From Nonomuraea sp. MG754425 (GTDB lineage Bacteria > Actinomycetota > Actinomycetes > Streptosporangiales > Streptosporangiaceae): DNA of 39,798 bases. Shown piece by piece: positions 33,222 through 39,798 of this stretch. The notes under the pieces are model-generated. The model searched no databases and was not told the origin of the DNA. It saw only the letters and a program-made list of their open reading frames with translations. Position numbers and translations under genes: made by a program. Numbering within the stretch: the stretch's first letter is position 1; every line of letters starts with the position of its first letter. The stretch covers positions 1-39,798 of the forward strand of contig NZ_SSXE01000080.1 of NCBI RefSeq assembly GCF_021699195.1, given 5' to 3'.

Positions 33222-34679
33222 TCAGTCCGCGTGCCGGAAGGCGGGCCAGGCGGTCGCCCACGAGGTCCGTGGCCCCGAGCAGACCGTGACGGGCAGGCCC
33301 TGCTCCTCGTTCGGGACCCCGGTTCCGTGGTCGATGACGCCGGCGGACTCGCAGCGCGCGAAACGCTCCCGCAACCGCTCCGGCGGCAGCCCCACGGCGA
33401 CGACCGTCGTGGCCGTCTCCGGCGGCGGGCCCTGGAACCACAGCTCGTTGTGCCCGCTGTGGACGGGCACGGCCGGCGCGAACCGGTCCAGCGCGCCGGC
33501 CTCGCCGTAGTTCGCGGTGAGCACGACCGTCCCCGGGGGCTGCGCCCGGTGGACCGCGGCCACCTGCGCGGCGAAGCGCGGCCAGCCCACCGACTCCCTG
33601 GCCACCTCGTTCGGCGAGAAGCCGAGCACCGGCAGCGGGAGCAGCGGCAGCGCCATGGCGACCCCGGCGGCGGAGCCGCCGAGCAGCCCGAGCCACACCG
33701 TCCGGCGCCGGTCGGCCCGGCCGCGCATCCGCGCGGCGGCGGGCACGCAACCGGCCGCGAAGGCGCAGATCAGGCTGCCCGCGACGTAGTCCGCCCGGCC
33801 GCCCGACACCCAGCCGAGCAGGATCGTCACCAGGATCGCGATCGCCACGGGCCGGGTCTCCGGTCGCTCGCGCAGCCACGACCAGCCGGTCACGGCGATC
33901 GCGAACGCGCCCACGCTGAGCAGCGCCACCAGCATCGGCACGAACATGATCCGGTTCCCGCCCTCACTGAGCCCGGCGGCCATGGTGAGCTGGGGCCAGC
34001 CGTGCAGAGCCTGGTAGAGCAGGTTCGGGGCGGCGACGACGACGGCCACGAGCGCCCCCGCCCAGAGCCACCCGTCGCCGAGCACGGCCCGCGGCCCCCT
34101 GACCGCCAGCCCGGCGGCCACCCCGGCCAGCAGCAGCACGACGAGGTGCTTGTTGTACGTGGCGGCCCCCGCGACGGCCCCGGCCACCGGCCACCACCGG
34201 CCGTCCCCGCGCAGCAGGGCACGCAGCACGCACAGCAGGCAGGCCGCCCAGAACACGAAGTCGGCCGACATGGTCAGCAGGGTGTGCCCGGCGATCAGGG
34301 GGAACGTCCCGGTGGCGAGGCCGGCGGCGGCGAGCGTCTGCGCGTCCGCGCGCCCGCCGAGCTCCCGCGTGATCGCGACGCCGAGCAGGATCAGCAGCCC
34401 CGTGCACAGGGCGGGGACGACCCGCAGGCCGGAGACGGTGTCCCCGAACAGGTCCGTGGACAGCCTGGCCAGCAGCGGGGTCAGCGGGGGCTGGTCGAAG
34501 TACCCCCAGGCGGGTGCGCGGCCGAGCATGCGGAAGTAGAGCTCGTCGCGGTGGTAGCCGTACCACGGGCTGAGGACCAGCAGGGTGAGCACGACGGCGC
34601 CCGCGACGGGGGCGACGGTCCGCCAGGCGAACGCCGGGAGCGGGGTGGCGGCAAAGGAACGGGGGGTGCGGAGAAGCAT
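33222..34679 (-). CDS. GT39-type (ArnT/PMT-like) polyprenyl-linked glycosyltransferase
   Basis: 485 residues with about ten to twelve membrane segments. The first outside loop carries HRDELYFRMLGRAPAWGYFD followed by QPPLTPLLARL, the catalytic acidic-loop signature of GT-C mannosyl/arabinosyl transferases. The C-terminal about 120 residues form a soluble extracytoplasmic domain (VVLTANYGEAGALDRFAP, SGHNELWFQGPP), as in ArnT-like proteins. It probably moves a sugar from a polyprenyl-phosphate donor onto a cell-envelope acceptor. ATG 34679 has only a very close GGAGG, so the start is less certain. Confidence 0.85.
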   Translation of the reverse strand: MLLRTPRSFAATPLPAFAWRTVAPVAGAVVLTLLVLSPWYGYHRDELYFRMLGRAPAWGYFDQPPLTPLLARLSTDLFGDTVSGLRVVPALCTGLLILLGVAITRELGGRADAQTLAAAGLATGTFPLIAGHTLLTMSADFVFWAACLLCVLRALLRGDGRWWPVAGAVAGAATYNKHLVVLLLAGVAAGLAVRGPRAVLGDGWLWAGALVAVVVAAPNLLYQALHGWPQLTMAAGLSEGGNRIMFVPMLVALLSVGAFAIAVTGWSWLRERPETRPVAIAILVTILLGWVSGGRADYVAGSLICAFAAGCVPAAARMRGRADRRRTVWLGLLGGSAAGVAMALPLLPLPVLGFSPNEVARESVGWPRFAAQVAAVHRAQPPGTVVLTANYGEAGALDRFAPAVPVHSGHNELWFQGPPPETATTVVAVGLPPERLRERFARCESAGVIDHGTGVPNEEQGLPVTVCSGPRTSWATAWPAFRHAD

Positions 34680-34754
34680 GCCTCCACGGTCGCCGACGTC
34701 GCGCCGCGGGTCGTCTGACCGGAGGCGGAACCTGCGGTCAGCCCCCGGGCATAC

Positions 34755-35032
34755 CCGGCGGCATCCCCGGGATGCCCCGCACCGTGGCCGGGGTCAGCCG
34801 CCGAGGTGCACCGCACCATGGCCGGGGGTCAGCCGCCGGGGTGCGCCACACCATGGCCGGAAGCCAAGACGACCACGGGGTCAGCTCCCGGAGTGCGCCA
34901 CACCATGGCCGAAGGCCAAGACGACCACGGGGTCAGCTCCCGGAGTGCACCACACCATGGCCGAAGGCCAAGACGACCGCGGGGTCAGCCGCCGGGGTGG
35001 ACCACGCCGTGGTCGAAGGCGAAGACGACCGC
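34755..35032 (-). repeat. 52-bp tandem repeat made from the 3' end of the response-regulator gene
   Basis: Full 52-base units at 34825-34876, 34877-34928, 34929-34980 and 34981-35032; truncated units at 34790-34824 and about 34755-34789. The unit at 34981-35032 is the real gene end, with its stop at 34985-34987. Units 34877 and 34929 differ at only 2 positions. Each unit encodes, in its own frame, a version of VVFAFDHGVVHPGG plus a stop. The remaining spacer 34680-34754 shows no gene. Confidence 0.9.
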
Positions 35033-35641
35033 CGCGGCCCGGTCGCGTACGGCCAGCTTGGTGAAGATCCGGCCGACGTGGGTCTTGACCGTGCCCTCGC
35101 CGACCACGAGGGCGCGGGCGATCTCGGCGTTGGTGAGCCCGCGGCCGATGAGCTTGAGCACGTCGAGCTCGCGCGCCGTGAGGTCGCCGAGCCGACGGAC
35201 CGCGTCGGGGTCGGTCGCCGGGTCGGCGCGGTAGCGCCGCAGCACCCGTCCGCAGACGGCGGGGTCCAGCCAGCCGTCTCCCGCCGCCACCGCCCGGACG
35301 GCCCGCTGGATGTCCTCGGCGGGGGCGTCCTTGAGGCAGAAGCCCGACGCGCCGGCCCGCAGCGCCGCCGCGAGCACGCTGTCCTCGCCGAACGTGGTCA
35401 GCACCAGGACGCGCGCCGCCGGGTCCGCGGCCAGCAGCGCGCGGGTGGCCGCGACGCCGTCCATGCGCGGCATGCGGACGTCCATGACCACGGCGTCCGG
35501 CCGCAGGCGGGCGACCTCCGCGAGCGCGGCCTGCCCGTCGGCCGCCTCGCCGACCACGTCGAACCCGTACGGGCGGCGCAGGATCGTGCGCAGCCCCGCC
35601 CTGGCCAGTTCCTGGTCGTCCACGAGCACCACCGAGATCAC
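34985..35641 (-). CDS. NarL/LuxR-family response regulator
   Basis: 218 residues. The receiver domain has the acidic pair Asp8-Asp9, the phospho-acceptor Asp54 (VVMDVRMPRMDG), Thr in LVLTTFGED and Lys in FCLKDAP. The C-terminal LuxR helix-turn-helix reads LTARELDVLKLIGRGLTNAE followed by VGEGTVKTHVGRIFTKL. GTG 35641 overlaps the kinase stop by 4 bases (GTGA), so the two form a coupled pair. Target genes are unknown. Its final codons are the seed of the downstream 52-bp repeat array. Confidence 0.93.
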   Translation of the reverse strand: MISVVLVDDQELARAGLRTILRRPYGFDVVGEAADGQAALAEVARLRPDAVVMDVRMPRMDGVAATRALLAADPAARVLVLTTFGEDSVLAAALRAGASGFCLKDAPAEDIQRAVRAVAAGDGWLDPAVCGRVLRRYRADPATDPDAVRRLGDLTARELDVLKLIGRGLTNAEIARALVVGEGTVKTHVGRIFTKLAVRDRAAAVVFAFDHGVVHPGG

Positions 35642-36774
35642 GCCGGCAGCTCCGCCCGCACGACCCACCGGTCGCCCTCGGGGCCGGCGGTGACGGTGCC
35701 GCCGACCAGGCGCACCCGGCCGGCCATCGCGCGAAGTCCCATGCCGCCATTGTGCCGGGGCGGCCGGCCGGGCAGGGGGTTCGCGACCGTGGCCCGTACG
35801 TCGCCGTTGTCGGAGATGTGCAGCCGGACCTCGACCGGGCTGCGCGGGGCGTGGCGGCTGGCGTTCGCCAGCGCCTCCCGCACCAGCCGGTAGAGCACCA
35901 TCCCGGTCGCCGGGCCGACCGCCGTCAGCTCGCCCTCGACGCCCGGATCGAGTGCGAGGCCGGCCGTCCGGTACTCCTCGAACAGCTCGGCGAGCCCGGA
36001 CGCGGTCGGCTGCGGGGCGGCCACGGCCGGGTCGGCGTCCTGGTCGGCGAGCACGCCGACGACCTTGCGCAGCTCCGCCATGCTCTGCCGGGCCAGCCGC
36101 TCGGCCTCGGCGATGCCCGCCGCCGCCTCCCGGGGTTCGTGCTCGATCGCCAGCCGCGCGCCGCCCAGGTGCAGCACGGTCACCGCGAGCGTGTGCGCGA
36201 CGATGTCGTGCAGGTCGGCGGCGAGCCGCTGCCGCTCGGCCAGGGCGTCGGCGGCGGTCGCGGCGCTCTCCGCGCGGTGCAGCCGCTCCCCCACCTCGAT
36301 GCGGTAGCGCGCGGCCCAGCCGCCCCAGAACACCAGCGTCGCGGCGGCCAGCCAGTTCGGCCAGCCGGGGTCCGGCGAGGTGAACGCCGCCACGACCACC
36401 ACCGCGAGCGAGGCCAGCCACATGACGACGCCCGGCCAGAGGCGCAGCGCCAGCGCGACGAACCCGAGGTAGAGCACGAGGATGAACCAGCCGACGCTGT
36501 TGACCGCGAGCCCCGTGAGGGCCGCGACGGCCGCGGGGGCCAGGAGCCCGGCCGCCTCGGCGGGGCGGCCCGGCGCCGTACGCACGATGACGAGGCACAG
36601 GGCGACGAAGGCGATCCCGCCCGCGAACGGCCAGCCGAACCCGCAGCCGCGCGTGATCGTCTGCGCCCATGACAGGCCGACCAGCAGCACCAGCAGCCCG
36701 AGGCCGGCCGGCAGCAGCCGGCGGGAGATCACCACCACGCGCTCATCGTAGGAACGGGCCGCCGCCGCGCGCAT
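35638..36774 (-). CDS. NarL-type membrane sensor histidine kinase
   Basis: Up to 378 residues. Four to five membrane helices occupy residues about 18-150, with no large outside domain, so it probably senses within the membrane. HisKA_3 follows with His189 in ERQRLAADLHDIVAHTLAVT, then the ATPase domain with N-box LYRLVREALANASRHA and G-box NGGMGLRAMAGRV. It phosphorylates the overlapping response regulator. The start may be ATG 36774 or a GTG in the run near 36738; neither has a strong ribosome binding site. Confidence 0.92.
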   Translation of the reverse strand: MRAAAARSYDERVVVISRRLLPAGLGLLVLLVGLSWAQTITRGCGFGWPFAGGIAFVALCLVIVRTAPGRPAEAAGLLAPAAVAALTGLAVNSVGWFILVLYLGFVALALRLWPGVVMWLASLAVVVVAAFTSPDPGWPNWLAAATLVFWGGWAARYRIEVGERLHRAESAATAADALAERQRLAADLHDIVAHTLAVTVLHLGGARLAIEHEPREAAAGIAEAERLARQSMAELRKVVGVLADQDADPAVAAPQPTASGLAELFEEYRTAGLALDPGVEGELTAVGPATGMVLYRLVREALANASRHAPRSPVEVRLHISDNGDVRATVANPLPGRPPRHNGGMGLRAMAGRVRLVGGTVTAGPEGDRWVVRAELPA

Positions 36775-36899
36775 CCACCCACGGTCATACCCGGCGTCCG
36801 CCCGTGGCCGGACCGGCGCTCAGGGGGACCGTCCTCGAAAACGACTTCGAACGATCGCGTAATCTGTCGAGGTTCCTTTCGACCCCCAGGGAGAACGTT

Positions 36900-37880
36900 G
36901 TGGACGACGTCAGGAGCCGGCACCGGCTGCTCGCGGTGCTCGCGCGACGCGCCGCCGAGGCGAGCCGGCCCGGCGAGCGGACCGACGGCCACCGGGTGGC
37001 GCTGGCCATCGAGGGCGGCGGCATGCGAGGCACGGTGTCGGCGGGCATGGCGCTGGCGATCCAGCAACTCGGCCTGCTGCCGCTGTTCGACGCCGTCTAC
37101 GGCGCGTCGGCGGGGGCGATCTCGGGGGCCTGGCTGCTGAGCAGCCGCCCGGAGGGGCTGCGCGGCTGGACCGACCCGGTGTTCGCCAAGGCGCTGATCC
37201 GCCGCGGCAACGTGCTGCGCGCCCGTCCCGTCGTGGACGTGCACCGCCTGGTCGAGACCGTCTACGTGCGGGACTTCCCGCTCGACTTCGCCTCCGTGCT
37301 GGCCTCCCCGATCGAGTTCCACCCGCTGGCCACCGACGTCCTGACGGGCGAGGCGGTGGACCTGCGCCCGGCGCTGACCGACGAGCGCGCGCTGCGGCTC
37401 GCCCTGCGCGCGAGCGCCGCCCTGCCGATGCTGGCCGGGCCGCCCGTGGCCATCGGCGACCGGCTCCTGTACGACGCGGGCGTGGCCGAGTCGATCCCCT
37501 TCCGGCAGGCCCTGCGCGACGGGGCCGGCCACGTGCTCGTCCTGCGCTCCCGCCGCCTGGTGGACGGGGCGGCGGCCCGGACCGAGCCGTCCTGGGGTGC
37601 GCGCGTCGTCACCGGCATCGGCCTGCGCCGCCACACCCCGGCGCTGCGCGCGGCGTTCCTGTCGCGGGCCGCGCGGCTGGCCGACGACGACCGGCTGCTC
37701 GCCGAGCACGACCTCGACGGCCCGTCGCTGGGCGGCGGCCCCGCGGTCCTGTCCGTCCGGCCGCCGGACAGCTCGCCGGGGGTGGGGCGTCTGGAGAGCG
37801 ACCCGGCGCTGCTGCACGCGGCTTTCGAGACCGGGCACGCCGCCGCGTCCGCCGTGCTGAAGGCGGCCACGCCGCGCTGA
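36900..37880 (+). CDS. patatin-like phospholipase
   Basis: 326 residues from GTG 36900 with AGGGAG six bases upstream. Motifs: oxyanion loop EGGGMRG (residues 38-44), nucleophile Ser70 in GASAGA (GxSxG), and catalytic Asp192 in YDAGV (family DG[GA] motif as DAG). No signal peptide, so it acts in the cytoplasm or on the inner membrane face, hydrolysing acyl ester lipids. Substrate unknown. TAATCT at 36860-36865 is a possible -10 element. It is divergent from the two-component operon. Confidence 0.9.
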   Translation: MDDVRSRHRLLAVLARRAAEASRPGERTDGHRVALAIEGGGMRGTVSAGMALAIQQLGLLPLFDAVYGASAGAISGAWLLSSRPEGLRGWTDPVFAKALIRRGNVLRARPVVDVHRLVETVYVRDFPLDFASVLASPIEFHPLATDVLTGEAVDLRPALTDERALRLALRASAALPMLAGPPVAIGDRLLYDAGVAESIPFRQALRDGAGHVLVLRSRRLVDGAAARTEPSWGARVVTGIGLRRHTPALRAAFLSRAARLADDDRLLAEHDLDGPSLGGGPAVLSVRPPDSSPGVGRLESDPALLHAAFETGHAAASAVLKAATPR

Positions 37881-37939
37881 GGGAAGCCGGCCGCGAGCGC
37901 CGGTCACATTCGCGCCCGCTGTCTTGTCCCCCTGCCGAC

Positions 37940-37960
37940 CGCCTCCGATCCCCGGAGGCG
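37940..37960 (+). terminator. 8-bp hairpin between patatin-like and FAD oxidoreductase genes
   Basis: CGCCTCCG (37940-37947) pairs with CGGAGGCG (37953-37960) around 5 bases, 60 bases after the patatin stop and directly before the purine-rich binding site of the next gene. It may end the upstream transcript or tune translation of the next one. Confidence 0.5.
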
Positions 37961-37983
37961 CGAGGTGGAGAGGAACGATCATC

Positions 37984-39126
37984 GTGGCACACGTTGTGAT
38001 CATCGGTGGGGGCTTCGCGGGCGTGTGGAGCGCGGCCGGGGCGGCGCTCGCGCGCGGGCCGGCCGACCTGCGCATCACGCTCATCGCGCCGGACGACCAC
38101 CTGGTGCTGCGGCCCCGCCTGTACGAGCCGGAGCCGGCCCTGGCCCAGGTGGAGCTGGCCAGGATCCTCGGCCCGATCGGCGTCGAGCACCTGCGGGCCC
38201 GGGTGAGCACGATCGACCCCGTCCGCCGCGTGGTGGTGGCCGACGGCCGGGAGGTCGCCTACGACCGTCTGGTGCTCGCGGCGGGCAGCCGGCTCGTCCG
38301 GCCCGAGAGCCTGCCGGGCGCCGAACGGCTCTTCGACATCGACACCATGGACGGGGCCCGGCGGCTCGCCGACCACCTGCGCGACCGTGAGGACTACTCG
38401 GCCGTGGTGGTCGGGGCCGGGTTCGTCGGCCTGGAGGCGGCGACCGAGCTGGCCGCCCGGGGCCGGGTGCTGCTGGTCGACCGCTCCGCGGTGGTCGCGA
38501 ACCCGCTCGGCCCCGGCCCGCGCGAGGCGATCGAGGAGGCGCTGGACCGGCTGGGCGTCGAGCGCCGCCTCTCGACGACGGTGACGGAGGTCGGCGACGG
38601 GTACGCCGTCCTGTCCGACGGCGCCAAGGTCGAGGCGGACGTCGTGGTCTGGTCGGTGGGGATGACGGCCAGCGAGCTGACCCGGCAGCTCTCCGGAGAG
38701 CTCGACCGTCTCGGCCGGGTGCCGGTGGACCGGCGGCTGCGCGCCCTGCCCGAGGTGTTCGCCGCCGGGGACACCGCCGCGGCGGCGTTCGACGACGAGC
38801 ACCTGGTCATGCAGGCGTGCCAGCACGCCACCCCGCTCGGCAAGGTCGCCGGGTACAACGCGGCGGCCGACCTGCTCGGCCTGCCGCTGCGGGACTTCAC
38901 CCCCGGCCCGTACGTCACCTGCCTGGACCTGGGCGAGGCCGGCGCGATCTTCACCCGGGGCTGGGACCGCACGGTGCTGGCCACGGGGACGGCGGCCAAG
39001 GAGGTCAAGAGGCTGATCAACCAGCACATCCACCCGCCGGTGGACGACGCCGCGACGATCCTGGCCGCCGCCGACCGCGTCTTCATCGACCTGCCCTTCT
39101 TCCCCCGCACCGAGACCGCCGGCTGA
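37984..39126 (+). CDS. FAD-dependent NAD(P)H oxidoreductase (type II NADH dehydrogenase-like)
   Basis: 380 residues from GTG 37984, where the FAD-binding motif begins almost at once (HVVIIGGGFAGVWSA); an AGAGGA element lies about 10 bases upstream. A second Rossmann motif VVVGAGFVGLEAATELA binds NAD(P)H, and VFAAGDTAAAAF is the third FAD contact. QACQHATPLGKVAGYNAAADL fits NDH-2-like proteins. No redox CxxC pair and no long C-terminal membrane anchor, so it may be a soluble or peripheral member. The electron acceptor is unknown. Confidence 0.85.
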   Translation: MAHVVIIGGGFAGVWSAAGAALARGPADLRITLIAPDDHLVLRPRLYEPEPALAQVELARILGPIGVEHLRARVSTIDPVRRVVVADGREVAYDRLVLAAGSRLVRPESLPGAERLFDIDTMDGARRLADHLRDREDYSAVVVGAGFVGLEAATELAARGRVLLVDRSAVVANPLGPGPREAIEEALDRLGVERRLSTTVTEVGDGYAVLSDGAKVEADVVVWSVGMTASELTRQLSGELDRLGRVPVDRRLRALPEVFAAGDTAAAAFDDEHLVMQACQHATPLGKVAGYNAAADLLGLPLRDFTPGPYVTCLDLGEAGAIFTRGWDRTVLATGTAAKEVKRLINQHIHPPVDDAATILAAADRVFIDLPFFPRTETAG

Positions 39127-39139
39127 CGCCCGGGGTGAG

Positions 39140-39165
39140 CGCGGCGGCTCCCCCTGGCCGCCGCG
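39140..39165. terminator. bidirectional hairpin between convergent genes
   Basis: CGCGGCGG (39140-39147) pairs with CCGCCGCG (39158-39165) around 10 bases, between the stops of the FAD oxidoreductase and the lipoprotein gene. Confidence 0.7.
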
Positions 39166-39166
39166 G

Positions 39167-39798
39167 TCACGACCCCACGTTCTTGAGCGCCTCCGCGGCT
39201 ACCTCCTCCGCCCCCTTCAGCAGCACGTCCTCGGCGACGGGCCGGCTGTCCGCGTCCGAGTTGATCTCGCGGCCCTTGTTGTCGCTGCCGTGGAAGCGCA
39301 CGTCGATGGTGGTGTTGCCGCGGACGACGAACACCCAGGCGGTGGCCCGGTTGCGGACCGTGTGCCGGTTGTAGATCGCGTACGCCCCGTCACCGAGGTC
39401 GGCGAGCTGCTTGATCTCCCCGTACTTCGTGTTGTACGGGTCGCCCTTGGACTGGCCCGACTCGTCGCGCATCGAGTCCCACATGAAGTCGGCGTCGTCC
39501 AGGGCCGACTCGTGGTCGGGGAAGACGTTGACCTTGAGGCTGATCGAGCGCGACTCGTTGTAGCCGTTCTTCATGTTGTAGCCCTTCTGGTCCCACACGC
39601 AGTCCTTCCGCTTCGCGCCGTAACCGTCCTTGGCGACGCCCGGCGCCGACTTGCTCAGGGGCGCCAGCCGCGTGGTCAGGCTCTCGGGGAGCAGGTCGCA
39701 CACCTCGGGGACGTCCTGGAGCGGGGGGAAGGTGGAGGTGACGGTCGAGGAGGGCGACGCCTGCCCCGTGGCCGGCGCGGAGTCGGTGGGCGCGGAGT
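39167..39798 (-). CDS. DUF3558-like lipoprotein, 5' end outside window
   Basis: The minus-strand frame is open to the end of the window, so the start and any lipobox lie outside. The visible part begins with a Ser/Thr/Pro/Ala-rich linker (SAPTDSAPATGQASPSSTVT) typical of exported actinobacterial lipoproteins. A folded domain follows with Cys in VCDLLPESLTTRLAPL, Cys-Trp in KDCVWDQ, and GDGAYAIYN and VFVVRGNTTIDVRF strands. These spaced Cys and the CxW element fit DUF3558. Function unknown; probably cell-surface. Confidence 0.75.
   Translation of the reverse strand, partial: SAPTDSAPATGQASPSSTVTSTFPPLQDVPEVCDLLPESLTTRLAPLSKSAPGVAKDGYGAKRKDCVWDQKGYNMKNGYNESRSISLKVNVFPDHESALDDADFMWDSMRDESGQSKGDPYNTKYGEIKQLADLGDGAYAIYNRHTVRNRATAWVFVVRGNTTIDVRFHGSDNKGREINSDADSRPVAEDVLLKGAEEVAAEALKNVGS

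Noticed and set aside
34755..35032. CRISPR-like array
   Set aside because: Units abut without spacers, derive from a coding 3' end, and no cas gene is nearby.

Overview
High-GC actinomycete chromosome. Gene density, GTG starts, Tat and lipoprotein signals, an AfsR-type regulator, NarL-type two-component genes and an actinobacterial RiPP cluster all fit. Gene content and style suggest Streptosporangiales (Nonomuraea/Actinomadura-like), but the order is inference. No rRNA, tRNA, CRISPR array, insertion sequence or integrase was recognised.

Left part (1-17.3 kb): 3' part of a Baeyer-Villiger monooxygenase; an ABC-F ribosome-protection-type ATPase whose 5' region looks like a leader-peptide attenuator; a Tat-exported PhoX-like phosphatase; a formate block (small C-x4-C-H protein, LysR regulator, NAD-dependent formate dehydrogenase) convergent with a molybdate operon (HTH-Mop regulator, modA, modB, modC) that ends in a second copy of the same small protein family; a large AfsR/SARP regulator with NB-ARC and TPR regions; a secreted protein of unknown function; and a SulP transporter fused to a beta-carbonic anhydrase.

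Centre (17.6-29.8 kb): a complete thiopeptide-type RiPP cluster in the canonical order A-B-C-D-E-F-G. A 49-residue precursor (17606-17755) has a thiopeptide leader and the 13-residue core SWPSCGSSCSSLP. It is followed by the tRNA-dependent glutamylating dehydratase, the elimination protein, the pyridine synthase, a SagB-type azoline dehydrogenase, a leader-binding partner protein and a YcaO cyclodehydratase. An ABC exporter pair with its own leaderless-type promoter closes the locus. The proposed logic: F/G/E make two thiazoles from the two Cys, B/C turn Ser into dehydroalanines, D closes the macrocycle as a pyridine and expels the leader, and the ABC pair exports the product. The core is atypical because Trp-Pro stands where classical thiopeptides carry a Cys-derived thiazole. 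No tailoring enzyme and no obvious target-resistance gene were found in the cluster.

Right part (29.8-39.8 kb): a scar of two head-to-head gene remnants (an alpha-galactosidase and a secreted beta-sandwich protein) next to a ROK repressor; an HD-domain hydrolase; a sensor-kinase remnant; a small membrane protein; a GT39-type glycosyltransferase; a NarL-type two-component pair; a patatin-like phospholipase; an FAD-dependent NADH-dehydrogenase-like protein; and a DUF3558-like lipoprotein cut by the window end.

A cross-cutting oddity: at four places the 3' end of a gene, including its stop codon, has been copied in tandem into the following spacer (23607-23783, 25508-25671, 32665-32764, 34755-35032).
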